DNA of 64,000 bases from Endotrypanum monterogeii (lineage: Eukaryota > Euglenozoa > Kinetoplastea > Trypanosomatida > Trypanosomatidae): NCBI GenBank assembly GCA_000333855.2, contig CM007327.1, forward strand, positions 419,509 through 483,508, written 5' to 3'. Position 1 is the first letter of the stretch; every line of letters begins with the position of its first letter. Both the position numbers and the translations under genes were made by a program. A model generated the notes under the pieces. The model worked only from the letters and a program-made list of their open reading frames with translations, was not told the DNA's origin and searched no databases. Below are positions 29,837 through 40,700 of this stretch, in pieces.

Positions 29837-32800
29837 ATGCATCGCAGGCGTGCCTCCTCGTCCTCTTCTTCTTCCTCAGATGCTTTGCACACCTGCATGT
29901 GGGACTTTGCACCGTTGAGTTGTGCGGCGTCTACACCTTCAATGCCTGTCGACGGGCTTCTGACTAGGCCATCGAACGTGTTGGCTATATCGAGTGTCGA
30001 CACACACCCTGTGCCACCTGTACAGGAGCCGCTAGTTCCTTCTACCCGAACGCCATGGAACCCCTCATCAGAACCTGCTGACAGCGCTGACCGAGCTCTG
30101 TCTCGCACTACACACACTACCCACGACATCCTTGCCACTGCCACCACCAGCACTGTCACAGGCAGCGGGGGTGCAGGGGGGGCTGACGCACCGCTAGGCG
30201 TGCCTACTGACTGCAGCACTATCTTTCATTCGTTCCCTGACGCAGCGGTGGTTGATGCTGGCAGGTCATCGGGTGTCTCGACGGCAGACGCAAAAACTGA
30301 AGAGGGCTACGCACCATCCGCCGCTCCACGCCCCGGCTCGAAGAGGTCCAACTCCAGCGAGTGGTCAGTGAGCCAGCAGCGCCCTCGAACCAGCCCAAGC
30401 CGCTTCCAGCCGTCGCTCTCAGCACGCCCTCTCCCTTCTTCGGCGCCGGCTCCCACCACACACGAGGATTCAGGGCAGCAAGTGTCCATTGCGCACGGGA
30501 GGCGTCTCGATATTTTTTTGGATTACGCAGTCACAGCCTCTCGTGCCGCCTCGCTCCCACAGCCGTCGGTACCTCCTGCCACTCCCTCGAAGCCAGGTTC
30601 GTCTGCTGAGCGACCTCGCTCGAAGTTCCAGGGACGGCGTGCGGTGTCGGCGTCTACCGACCATCTCACCTCAGACTCCCCCACCCCCGGAGCATGTTGC
30701 GTCTCTGCTCAAGCGGCTTCACGCTCGGGGCAGACTTCTTCCCAGCTTCCTTCGGTCAACAAAACTCGACAAGGGTCGCAGTCGTCAGCCGTTGACGCCA
30801 CATTAGCGATGTCGTGCTCCTCTCATGACCCCTGTTCTTTAGGCGGTGGTCGTGGCGCGAGCCAGGGAAACGGGGAGCCGCCACAGTACACTTGCACTCC
30901 GGACTTTCTGCGACTACCGGCGTCCGGGGCAGCGACAACTACCACTGCTGAGGAGGCCACGGAGGCTCTGACCTCAAGGATCACGGAGGGCACACCCAAC
31001 ACACGAGCAGGGGACAACCTAGCCACCTTTTTCTACCCTCAAGATACTTCTGTGAATGCTGGGGGGTTGTTGCGTGGTGCTGCCGGTGGCCGCACACGGT
31101 CCCCGCGCTGCCAATCACAGCCGCAGAGGCCGTCACTGGCCGCCTCCCACCGCTCCTCGTCAACCGCAGAGGATGGTCCCTCAAAGTGGCCGCCCCTCCC
31201 ACGCGCACAGTGCACTATAAGAACACGCCTCATGGTCGGGGGCAGCGGTGGTGCTAGGCGAGGCAGCGTCGATTCGGCGCCTCCTATGAATCACCCACTC
31301 GCGTCTGCACGATCGCCTCTCGAGAGGCGTCCCGATGTGTTTCCCTCCAGTGCTTCAGCACAGCTATTGTTTCCCTCCGTCGGCGCAGAGACTGTGCCTC
31401 TGCTTGCTGCGAAGGAGTCGTCATCAACCGTAAAAGCTACCTCTCAGGGTGCCGATCTTAGGCATCAGCAGCGTCACCCCGGCGTTTCAGGTGGTGCACC
31501 TATGCCTGGGCTGCTTGATGGGTTTGGCGATAGATTCAATGACGTGGCTGAGCTGCGGCAACGCCTCCTCACAGAAGATTTCTTCTCCAACCCGCTCCGT
31601 AAACTCCGTCGTGATGGGACGTTCCCATGGAAGTTGACGATCAGCGTGTTGCTGCTTCTGCTGCTGCTCGTCCAGGTGACGTGGTATCACCTTCCTTTGG
31701 ACCACGCCAATGAGGCGATGCGGCTGGCCATCACAAAGCAATTCACGCACGGCGACACGTACTACAGCAAAAGCGAGGGGGACATCGTGTCGGCGCCGAC
31801 GGCGTGGATGGAGAACCTCTACACGTCGATTGAAGAATTTATTCAGGTGTACTACAACCTGACCAACGCATCTTCTGCAAAAACGAATTACCTTTATAGA
31901 GAGGCAAATTCCGCGGATCCAGGCAGGTCGAATAGAGCGCACACCATCAGTGAGGTCAAGGGTGGTGGAAAGGGCAGCGCGGTGGGTGAGGGGCGATTGT
32001 GGCGCCTACGTGATGAGTGGGCATCACCTTTGTCCTCACTGCGGGCTGCGCAGGCGCGGCGATCGACAGGCCCGTTACGGGACGTCGCTGTGGCTACCGA
32101 GCCTTGTGCGGGTTTGGCCGAGGCAAGAGATGCTCCTACCGGAGAAGGCTTGGGCGAGTTGCCGCATTTCCGTATTCCTCTATCGGACATCGCACCAGTC
32201 TTGATGAGGGTCGAGGTGGACGTGTATTCCTCCAGAGAGGGAGCCGACAACGTAAACTTCGAGCTGTCTCCGCTTCAGAGCTCCGCGACGTCTGTGCGGC
32301 ACAGCCCCAACCCTACACACGAAGGGCAGCTTGACTCTGCCGACGACGGCGGTCGAATGAAATCTGCGGATGTGGGGAGGCACAGGCGCCGTTGGTTGAC
32401 GTTTTATGTTGACGCCGATCGTCCTCTTGGCCCATTTATGGAGTATCAAATGTCAGTGCGAAATTCCCGCGAGGCTCAGAGGCGGGGTCGGCAACGTACT
32501 GCCGAACCGAAAGAGAAGAATGCCACTGATCCCTTCAGTGGGGCCGACGGTGTAGCCGTGGGTGATGTGCCTGAGCACGACGATGTTGCTGAGGGCCCCG
32601 CTTCGAGGGAAGGGATGGATGCTGCCTTGTCTGCGGTCTGCATGCCGCGGTACGACGATCTAATAGGTCGTTATTACCTCCCCTGCGTCTCGATGCCGCC
32701 GACCACCCTCCACCCGGAGGCGGAGGCGGCCGCGGCGCCAGACGCAGCGACACCTATCGTTACTGAATACTCTCTCATAGACAACGTGCATCGCATTCAG

Positions 32801-34828
32801 CTGGAGGTCACGTTGCGTCACGAGATAAGTGAAGTGGGGAACCACCTTGCAGTCCTTGCGGGTGCGCTCCACGGTGTGCCCTTCTCGACGAAAAGAGCTG
32901 CAGGTAATGCTAAGCCGTTCAGCGTGGCAACGGCTGCCGTCTTCCAGTGGCACGTCTTGAAGGACATAACGGTGCACCCAGGAGGTCTGGTAGAGACACA
33001 GCTTCGTGTGAGCACGCGTGTATGGACACCGGGGTCATCTCATATTTTTTGTATGCGCTACATTATGGCGGTGCTGCTGATTGTCTTGGCTGCGATCGCG
33101 ATAGTGCTGCAGCTACGCGCACTGCAGCGCATTTTTGACTACAATCGACGACTAGGAAAAGATGACGAAACGTTTCTTACGCAACTGCCTCCGCCCTGCA
33201 CCCCTGTCGACGGTACGTGTGAGGCACGGTTGATGTCATCACATCACGTCTCGTCACCGCCCCTCTTTCACGTCAGAGCGACGGTCCCATACGAGTGGGG
33301 GATACCCGGAAGCCCGGTCGATGCTCCTTCAGGGGTGCCGGCTCGTGGTGCTCGCGCCACGGGGTGCATCAATGCCACTGCCGAAGCGGCAGCATCTGCG
33401 TCTGTCAACGTTACCCCGTCAGGTATCACAGCAGCGAACTACGGGACTATGAAACACCACCATGACAATTCTTATGCCCGTCGGCCAGACGGGCGCTCGG
33501 AGGCAGCGCTGTCGTCGTCACCACGGGCAGACTGCTCCCTCCGCTTTGTTTCCTCACCGAGTCCAGATGACTCATCTGTCCCTCGCTGTGGTGGTGGTCG
33601 GCAGAGTGGTGCAGTCAACACTTCTGCGTCTTGCGATTCTCACCGCGAGGGTTCCGCGTCGTTCGTGCACACCCGGGAAAGTGCCGAGCGTCATCAGCGC
33701 CCAGTTGACTCGAGTGTGGGCCGTGGCGTCTGGCTTTCTGGTACGTTCCGGTGGCTCCTTTGTGGGTGGTGGAGCTCGCCGCTTGGCACGTTTACGCCAT
33801 CATCGGCGTCCTTTCCACCGAGCGCGCCAATGACACACACGCCGTGGCTCGAACAGAGATGCGACGATAGCACTGGCACCCGAGCTGGGGGTGTTCCCGT
33901 ATCAATACCACGTCGCTTTTCCGTCCACATCGGAGGCACTCCGGTGTCGGCCGTCCCCTCGAACGTTTCCTTCTCATCTCTTCTTCAGACTCCGATTACC
34001 CCACAACAGGCGGAGCGCATCATGGAGCGTAGCTACGTTGATGTCCACGCCACGTGGCGCCGTTACCTACAACAGTCAAAAGGAGTTGGTTGGCACTGGG
34101 TCGCCATTGTTTCGGCCGTCATCATTCTGTGCTATGGTGCTCTCCTATTGGCTCCGCTGCAACCCTTCGTTCAAGTGTCGCAGACGAATGTGTACAGCAT
34201 GTGGACGAGTGTACTGCTCGGTGTTGCAGCACTTCTATCTTGTGTGCAGCTGCTGAGTTATCTCCGATTTTTTCCTACCTTCTACTTTCCAGTGATGGCC
34301 TCCCTTCACGTGGTTCCTAAGCTGTTCATCTTTGGCCTCTGCATTTCGCCGTTGTTTTTAGGCTTCGCTCTTTTTTTTGTGATCGCGTTTGGGGACCATT
34401 CAGGAGGAGACTTCTCCACTCTCAGCTGGGCGAGCGTCCGCTTATACTTCATGACGTACGGCGACTTGCTGCTTCCGACCATAGGAGTGGCAGCGAACAC
34501 CCCGTACACCGTGACAGCCTTCCTTGCTGGGGTCCTGGTTGTATCCTTCGTACTGATATTTTTTCTGATTATGCTGAACATGGCGATGTCGATCACGCAA
34601 CACGAGTGGCTGCGGTTACGGAGGCGATTCGGCGCCGCCCTGAGCACCTCCAGTCTTCTTTTCTCCATCAGGAGCAGATCGGAGGTGAAGCGGGAGGCCA
34701 TCGAGGCGGTCCGTGCAAATTTAGAAATCCTATGGTATATGTTGAAGGAGGATGAGGAAGAGCGTCAGCGGCAGGCAGCAGCGGCAGCGCGTTCGCCGTC
34801 GCCACCGGTGCTGTACAATTTGTCTTAG
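29837..34828 (+). CDS. Mucolipin (TRPML)-like cation channel
   Basis: A 1663-residue protein. The first in-frame ATG after the predicted acceptor encodes MHRRRASSS. Residues 1 to about 560 are Ser/Pro/Thr-rich and disordered. Then the TRPML pattern appears: basic pre-TM1 helix (FFSNPLRKLRRDGTFPWK), TM1 about 598-620, a long lumenal loop of about 455 residues, TM2 about 1075-1097, a cytosolic insert of about 320 low-complexity residues, TM3 about 1421-1442, TM4, TM5, a pore loop with TYGDLLL (D1543), TM6 about 1558-1585, and a short basic tail. The pre-TM1 motif, TM3-TM6 spacing and the pore aspartate fit mucolipins better than other TRP families. Mucolipins release Ca2+ and other cations from lysosomes and are gated by PI(3,5)P2; the basic pre-TM1 stretch fits that. 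Human TRPML proteins are under 600 residues, so this one has large insertions. Polycystin-type channels are the main alternative. Confidence 0.85.
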   Translation: MHRRRASSSSSSSSDALHTCMWDFAPLSCAASTPSMPVDGLLTRPSNVLAISSVDTHPVPPVQEPLVPSTRTPWNPSSEPADSADRALSRTTHTTHDILATATTSTVTGSGGAGGADAPLGVPTDCSTIFHSFPDAAVVDAGRSSGVSTADAKTEEGYAPSAAPRPGSKRSNSSEWSVSQQRPRTSPSRFQPSLSARPLPSSAPAPTTHEDSGQQVSIAHGRRLDIFLDYAVTASRAASLPQPSVPPATPSKPGSSAERPRSKFQGRRAVSASTDHLTSDSPTPGACCVSAQAASRSGQTSSQLPSVNKTRQGSQSSAVDATLAMSCSSHDPCSLGGGRGASQGNGEPPQYTCTPDFLRLPASGAATTTTAEEATEALTSRITEGTPNTRAGDNLATFFYPQDTSVNAGGLLRGAAGGRTRSPRCQSQPQRPSLAASHRSSSTAEDGPSKWPPLPRAQCTIRTRLMVGGSGGARRGSVDSAPPMNHPLASARSPLERRPDVFPSSASAQLLFPSVGAETVPLLAAKESSSTVKATSQGADLRHQQRHPGVSGGAPMPGLLDGFGDRFNDVAELRQRLLTEDFFSNPLRKLRRDGTFPWKLTISVLLLLLLLVQVTWYHLPLDHANEAMRLAITKQFTHGDTYYSKSEGDIVSAPTAWMENLYTSIEEFIQVYYNLTNASSAKTNYLYREANSADPGRSNRAHTISEVKGGGKGSAVGEGRLWRLRDEWASPLSSLRAAQARRSTGPLRDVAVATEPCAGLAEARDAPTGEGLGELPHFRIPLSDIAPVLMRVEVDVYSSREGADNVNFELSPLQSSATSVRHSPNPTHEGQLDSADDGGRMKSADVGRHRRRWLTFYVDADRPLGPFMEYQMSVRNSREAQRRGRQRTAEPKEKNATDPFSGADGVAVGDVPEHDDVAEGPASREGMDAALSAVCMPRYDDLIGRYYLPCVSMPPTTLHPEAEAAAAPDAATPIVTEYSLIDNVHRIQLEVTLRHEISEVGNHLAVLAGALHGVPFSTKRAAGNAKPFSVATAAVFQWHVLKDITVHPGGLVETQLRVSTRVWTPGSSHIFCMRYIMAVLLIVLAAIAIVLQLRALQRIFDYNRRLGKDDETFLTQLPPPCTPVDGTCEARLMSSHHVSSPPLFHVRATVPYEWGIPGSPVDAPSGVPARGARATGCINATAEAAASASVNVTPSGITAANYGTMKHHHDNSYARRPDGRSEAALSSSPRADCSLRFVSSPSPDDSSVPRCGGGRQSGAVNTSASCDSHREGSASFVHTRESAERHQRPVDSSVGRGVWLSGTFRWLLCGWWSSPLGTFTPSSASFPPSAPMTHTPWLEQRCDDSTGTRAGGVPVSIPRRFSVHIGGTPVSAVPSNVSFSSLLQTPITPQQAERIMERSYVDVHATWRRYLQQSKGVGWHWVAIVSAVIILCYGALLLAPLQPFVQVSQTNVYSMWTSVLLGVAALLSCVQLLSYLRFFPTFYFPVMASLHVVPKLFIFGLCISPLFLGFALFFVIAFGDHSGGDFSTLSWASVRLYFMTYGDLLLPTIGVAANTPYTVTAFLAGVLVVSFVLIFFLIMLNMAMSITQHEWLRLRRRFGAALSTSSLLFSIRSRSEVKREAIEAVRANLEILWYMLKEDEEERQRQAAAAARSPSPPVLYNLS

Positions 34829-35135
34829 TTCCCAGCGAAACAAATGCGCGGGCGGGCTGTGGGGATCTCGGGCGAGGAGATGGTCGGTCGAGGTGGTGGC
34901 AGCGTCATCGTCGGCGCTGCGACGGGGGTGGCACCTTCGTTGGATTCTCTGAGCCGAAAAGGAGCGCTGCCGTGGAGTCCCTTTCGAGGTTCCTCTTCTG
35001 TGGGTCACAAGCGCCTGATGCGCGAGCTACCCCCCCTCCCCCTTCCCCCGTAGGGACCTCTCCTACGGCGATTCATCCGCAGACAGTTTTGGTCATGCGT
35101 GGGTCCACTTCGTTTATGCTGCCGGCACCCGCTTT

Positions 35136-35138
<3 letters not shown>

Positions 35139-35166
<28 letters not shown>
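35139..35166. repeat. (TA)n microsatellite
   Basis: About 14 TA units in the 3' region of the channel gene. Confidence 0.95.
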
Positions 35167-35170
<4 letters not shown>

Positions 35171-35899
35171 CTCTCATTAAGGGTTGCGGGTTAGGGTTCT
35201 GTGGGCCATCTGCGATGCTCATTTCCTCTCCTCCTTGAACCTTTGCCGTGCTTCCCCTCGGCCGCCGTTATCTACTTGCCCCTCCCCCCTCCTCCCTCGG
35301 CCCCCGTGTCTTTCCGGGCTGTTATCGCTTTTTCATTATTCTCTCTAGGGTGACGCATCCCTTGTTTTGTGATGCTGCTTTCACGTGATAGGTGAGTGTA
35401 TGAATATAAATAACATTATATATACATAAACGTATATTGTCTGTGTGTGGGTGTCATATTGATCTGATTTTGTTGCCATACCGGCCAAAAAAACAACAAC
35501 AATAAGGAAACGAATGTGGTGTCTCATCGCAACAATTGACCCCATTCCGTCCCTCTCTGCCTGCCCTCTCCGCTTTGTATCCACCCCCCTGCATCGTCTC
35601 TCAGACAGACATTGACATACGCATTCGTAGCGATGCCTGATCAATTCGCCTCAAGGCGGTCTCAGCGTGGGAATTCTACCAACACCTGTTTGGCAGGTTG
35701 CCCCGCGGCTGCTTTCTTGATGCCCCCGTTCGTTTCCCTTTCTAGCTCAGAGCTCCCGTCGGTGGTGAGTGAGGGGGTTTGAGTGAGGCATTCCTTAGTC
35801 GGTGAGCGGCCCATCGTTGTGTGACCAAACAGTATCAAAAAAAAAAAAGAAAAAAAACGAGGGAGTTGCCAGTTGCAATTCGTACCGACGCACAACCCC

Positions 35900-35950
35900 C
35901 CCCCCTTTTCGAGATATTCGACTCTCTTCCCTCACCATCTATGCGTGTAG
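35900..35950 (+). promoter_or_regulatory. Possible spliced-leader acceptor for gene 7
   Basis: A C/T-rich tract from about 35900 ends at TAG with AG 35949-35950. Other AGs occur closer to the ATG at 36120, so the site is uncertain. Confidence 0.3.
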
Positions 35951-36119
35951 CTCTTCTCTACTTCACCGTCGTGTGCTGCCCTTCTCCCCTCCTTCGACAT
36001 ATACCCCCACACACACATATGCATATGTAGATATCCCCGAGCAAGGCGCACCTCCACCCCGGTATGCGTGAAGGGGTATATCGAGGTCACTTTGACGGCT
36101 CTCTTGTCGGCTGTAGCAT

Positions 36120-37127
36120 ATGCCCGAGTACGTGTGCACTGTCTGTGCCACACCGGCATGTCTGCTGCTGTCTATCGGTTCAGCGCTACCCCTGTCCAAC
36201 ATTCCTGCCGGCGATGTGCACACTCCAGCACAACACAACGCGTCGCATGGGGAGCGGCAGCCTCTCATAAAATTTTGCGTCCTGTGTGGGGGCGCGCTAC
36301 ATTTTCGTTGCCATGTGCCGCTGGACGAACATGTAGCGGGTGCAGCGACGACAACACAGCTTGATCGATGGTGCACCGTGGACTCCGGCCGCTTACTGGG
36401 CTCTCCCGGATTACCAACTGCGATGGTGTCGGTGGGTTCCATGCAGGCCGCCATCCGGGCCTTAACCCATCACCACCAGACAGAGACGAAAAAAAATCAG
36501 CAGGAGGTGAGTCGTATGAAGGCAGTGCTGGCAAAGATGCTGCAGGGCCCTCCTCCTTCCCCGGCATTCGAGGGTACATCCTCGAGGGTTACTGCACCTC
36601 AAGCAAAGGGTGCATCTTCCAACAATAGAGGTGGTGATTGCAATTCTTTTTCTAGTTGTAGCAGTAGCTCTGTCATCAGCGGTCGCTCTCGCACACGCTC
36701 TCCATCGATCGCGTTACCAGCTTCTTTTAGAGGAATACCAGCGCTCTTTTCAGATCAGGCGACGAGTGTAGCTCATAGTTCACTACCGCTGCAAAATTTG
36801 GCACCTCCACGCTGCTCTCACACAATGCCACGCGACTCCTGCAGCTACGACAGCGATATACAAGTTCCCGTGTGTGCTGCTGCTGCTGCTGCTGTCTCTT
36901 CGGATGATGCCGTCGCATCCGCAGACCTCGAGAAGCGGTCCAACTCAATCCGTAGTGTTGCTTTCCTAAAGGATAAGCAGCCTCGTGGTTCTGTATCTCT
37001 CAGAGAGCGAGTTGCCGTACCTGTTTCCCTGCTTCGATCCTCCAGCAGCGCCGGTCAACGTCACTGCCACCAACCGCGGCAGGACGAGCACGCGCACCTT
37101 CGAGAGGCATTACTAGAACAGTTATAG
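36120..37127 (+). CDS. Small protein with PHD-like Cys/His pattern, Ser-rich tail
   Basis: A 335-residue frame from an ATG. The N-terminal 90 residues hold C6-x2-C9, then C53-x2-C56-x4-H61-x2-C64, then W84-C85. The C-x2-C-x4-H-x2-C core followed by a short HVPLDEH stretch and a Trp-Cys resembles a PHD finger, with an unusually long first loop (43 residues) and no visible final cysteine. A mixed helical part lies near residues 105-140 (MQAAIRALTHHHQTETKKNQ). The remainder is Ser/Ala/Arg-rich and disordered, with a run of alanines near residue 255. If it is a PHD finger it may read histone tails in the nucleus, but degeneracy makes this uncertain. Composition is less GC-biased than neighbouring genes, so the gene call itself is moderate. 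Confidence 0.6.
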   Translation: MPEYVCTVCATPACLLLSIGSALPLSNIPAGDVHTPAQHNASHGERQPLIKFCVLCGGALHFRCHVPLDEHVAGAATTTQLDRWCTVDSGRLLGSPGLPTAMVSVGSMQAAIRALTHHHQTETKKNQQEVSRMKAVLAKMLQGPPPSPAFEGTSSRVTAPQAKGASSNNRGGDCNSFSSCSSSSVISGRSRTRSPSIALPASFRGIPALFSDQATSVAHSSLPLQNLAPPRCSHTMPRDSCSYDSDIQVPVCAAAAAAVSSDDAVASADLEKRSNSIRSVAFLKDKQPRGSVSLRERVAVPVSLLRSSSSAGQRHCHQPRQDEHAHLREALLEQL

Positions 37128-37793
37128 AAGAGCTGGCAATGGGGATGCTACACAACCGGCGAACCTGGCCATAATCTGTCCCTGCCCAGGTGTGTGCGTG
37201 TGTGTGTTTGTATTTCTTTTTTTTCCCATCGCACTGTTCCTCTTCACCCCCCTCTCCCCTCCCGCTATCCGTTATTCGCGCCTTTAGATGAACTCTGTGT
37301 GCATTCACATACAGTTATATATATTATTTATGTGTCTGCTTGAGTACATTCCACTTGGCAGTGGCTTATGTTGCTCATACCCTCCCGTTCCCTCCGTATA
37401 TATATATATATATGTACCCCACACGTCTTCAATGGCTGCGTCTCCCTTTGCATAAAAAACAGAAGCGGAGAAATGACTTGAGCAACATCTGCAGCTGCAA
37501 CAACAACAACAAAAAAGAGGGATGGAGGGGGTCTGGTCAGGGTGTGACTACCATCTCTTCTTGTTGATGACTTTCTGATGTACGTTGCGTGAGCTACTGC
37601 ACCGACCGCTGATCACGGGGTGCGAGGGATTCCTGAGTGTGACAGCCGTGTCTGTGCTTCCTGACTCCTCTATCCGCCCCCTTTTTCTTCTCCTTCTACC
37701 CCCCCCTTTTTTTTTTCTTCACCAGCGTTGCACTCCTCCACGCAGAGTTTTTATCGACCGAGTCAGCTGCGCCGCGTTGTCCCGCCCCCTGTC
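37128..37793. other. Intergenic region between genes 7 and 8
   Basis: Short spacer with a TG tract near 37195-37210, (TA)n at about 37399-37413, a CAA-rich stretch at 37497-37513, and a strong polypyrimidine tract before gene 8. No gene supported. Confidence 0.6.
37673..37725 (+). promoter_or_regulatory. Predicted spliced-leader acceptor for gene 8
   Basis: An almost pure C/T tract of about 45 nt ends in CACCAG with AG 37724-37725. This is the strongest acceptor in the window and leaves a 5' UTR of about 68 nt before the ATG at 37794. Confidence 0.6.
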
Positions 37794-40700
37794 ATGAGGG
37801 GTGTCACTTTACGTCGCCAACAGCGGCACAGTCATCAGCCCAATGCCCCACAGGGCAGCGACGCACCGGTGTCGCTGGTGTTCCGCACACACGGCGACAA
37901 CCTCTCAAAGGCTGCCTTCCTCTTCTGCCCCAAAAATTTTAACTTGGCCAACCCCGTCGCCGCCGCACGTCAAGCACCGGGCGCCTCTGCCGACACCTCG
38001 GCAGGGTCGGCTTCTGTACTCGCTTCGGTGCCGTCAGTAGGTTCTCCGATACCCCCATCGAGTCATCATGTTTCTGCCTCCTCGCCACAGCTGACCATGC
38101 CGCATGAGGGGAAGCGGGGCACCGCTGCAACGTTGCCCTCGGTCGCCACTGAAAGCGTTCAGACGCTTGTGGAGGCCATTGTAGAGCTGCGTCCCTTCTC
38201 TCAACCGTTGCCTCACAGCCAGGGCGGCTCTGGGGGTGGTGGTGGTGGGGGAGGCGGCGGCCAGAATGCGTCTGGTTTGGCCCCCGTCAGCCCTCTGGTG
38301 AACTCTTCCGCTGACGGGGCCACCGCCGCCCGCAGTTTTCCCGGACGCACGCCGAGTATTCCGTCTGTCAAGAACAGTTCCCATGCTGATGTGATGGGTC
38401 TGTCGTCGGTAATGTTTCCCACGTCCGCCGGCAGCTTCGGTGGTGGGGATGGCGCGAGTGTATCGCTGGGGCATTCTCTCGCAGCCGCTCGCAGCGGTGA
38501 GTATTCCAACCCCTCCGCCGCCTTGGCGCGCAGTGGTGCCTCATCCGCTGCGAATGTCGGCAGCGCTGCGCCAGGGGGCGCTTCGGGCATCAACGCAAGC
38601 ATGTTGGGCAACACCAGCTATAGCACTTCACCAATCAGCAGTGTCGCAAGTCCTGCTGCCGGGGCTGGCAGCGGTGGAGCCGGTAGTGGTGGCGGCACGT
38701 CGGGCGGCGGCGCAGCAGCAGCAGCAGCAACTGGCGGATCGTGCTTTCTCATGCACCCCTCAGGTGGGTGGATATGCCGCGCCATGGCGTTCAATGAGAA
38801 AGAGGTCAGTCACGCCAACGGCGCCATTAGCGTGAGTCAGTCTCTCACATCCAAGTGTGTGCTCATCAATGAGGTGGCCAAGGGCAAGGTCATGGCCCGC
38901 ATCCTCAGCTCCTATCAGGACGTACAAAGGCGCTACGGTCTTTCTCACGTTGAGGTGACGGTGGTCAACCAGTACCTCAGCCGATCTGACATGTTTCTCA
39001 TATCGGAGGCGCTTCGTGAGCGCATTCTCTATGAGGGCGAGGAGACACACCTCTGTGGATTTCGCATCCGCGTACGAGAGATGTTGCAGTCTGTTCCCCA
39101 ATCGCTGGGCAAGGCTTCGACTAGTGCTGCCGCTCCCAGCGTCAGCTCAGGTGTGCCAGCCTCTAGCCTGTGTATGAATGCATCCTCCGCATGCACAGCA
39201 CCTGCCGTTATATCCTCCACCGGCAGCGGTACCAGCCCGGCAGCTTCTGCTGCAGGGACCTCCGCGGCCTCGGTGGCGGGGGCTAACACCCACGTCCGCG
39301 TCGGTTGTGGCATTGTTCTGCCCAATACCCGCATCAACTTTCAGTCCCTGTCGCCAGTGTACTACATCCTTCTTGAGCTCTCGAGCGAGATGTGGGAGAC
39401 GGCGATGGATGGTCGTATCGCCCTCACCCTGGCGATCCGCAAATTTCTCAGCGAGCTGTTGCTGAAGCAGTTGCCGAAGCGCAAGGCCTCTCCCCTCATC
39501 TGTGTTGTCTTCACGGGGCGGCTAAAAAAAGAGTTTCGCTTTGGCCGACACAGCGATGTGTTTCACATGTTGGAGTTGCCGCGAGAGCTGCGCAATAACG
39601 TAGATATTGTAGAGGAGATCCGCATGCACTGCGAGGCGCTTGTGCAGCGTGTGCTGCGCGAGTTCCAGGAGACCGCGCGGCAGAAACTGGAGGCAGAGTG
39701 TTTAGCGTACCGCGAGGCGGCAACAGCGTTTCACTCGGTCTCCAGTGACACCAAGAGTCTGAGAGGCAGGCCAGCGAACGATACCGAGGGCCAGCACACC
39801 GCACAACATTCCTTGCAGGAGACGGGTATGAGCGAGATGTTACCATCCGCTGGCTCCGCGAACCAGCTTCCGACAACATCCGAGGCCCTACAGCGGAGCC
39901 GCGCTGGTGCGGTGTTTCCTTCCGCTGCTGGTGCAGTCACCGAAAACGCTTTGGAGGCCTACTTGCAGTCCCGTCAGCGCTACATCGATAGCATCACGGT
40001 GCAACAGTTGTTTGTACACGCGAAGCAATCGAATACACTTGAGGCGCTCAGCATTCTGCTAGAGAGGTGCACTCACAACTACATTGATCGAAATCTCACG
40101 CTGTGCGGACACGCCGTGACGGTGGTGTCCGCTGGAAAGGGGTTTTACCAAGTCACCAACAACCTTGTTCAGGTTGTATGTGCTCGGCTACACGACATTG
40201 GGCTCGAGAAGGTGCATGTTGTCTGTATTGGTCGTCCCCCCCTGCATGCTACACCGCTTCTCGAGTACACGTCTCTTGACGACACCCTGCGGTCGCAGTA
40301 TCATCTGCACAGCTATGTACCATCAGGTGCCACGGCCGAAAAGCGCAGAACACCAGGTCGCGTGCCCGCCTCCTCCGTATACCCAGGGGAGGTAGGTCAC
40401 TACTACGAGACCCCCGAGTGGATGTCGGTCTTGTTTTTCAATGCCTCTCTTCAGAATGAAAGCGGAGGTGAGACGGTGTTCGAGCTCCTCCCCAAAGAAT
40501 GCTGGCAGCGGCAGCACTCAGTATTGGCAGCCCTCAAAAGTTTGTGGCCGGCGCTGCCACAACCGCAGGGACAAACACGGTGGCAGCAGCAGCAGCAGCA
40601 GCGGCTTCTGCTGTTGCTGTCTCAGTCGTGCTCGGTGCCGGCACTCTCGTCGGGGGGTGCGGTTGGTGGCGGTGGCGAGGAGGATGGTAGTTCCGTTCCC

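Larger units (their letters stand above)
34829..36119. other. Intergenic region between genes 6 and 7
   Basis: No gene supported. The first 200 nt keep a GC-rich, coding-like composition and include a short ATG frame at 34844-35053, but this directly follows the stop codon and has no own acceptor. Further on are (TA)n at 35139-35166, a short GGGTTAGGGTT word near 35190, A-runs near 35837-35858, and a pyrimidine tract before gene 7. Confidence 0.55.

Noticed and set aside
34844..35053. Small ATG frame just after the channel gene
   Set aside because: It starts 16 nt after the stop codon with no room for a separate splice site, so it is 3' UTR. Its GC-rich look may reflect sequence that was once coding.
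35181..35199. Telomere-like GGGTTAGGGTT word
   Set aside because: Only one exact repeat pair occurs, next to a (TA)n tract. Too short to claim an interstitial telomeric site.
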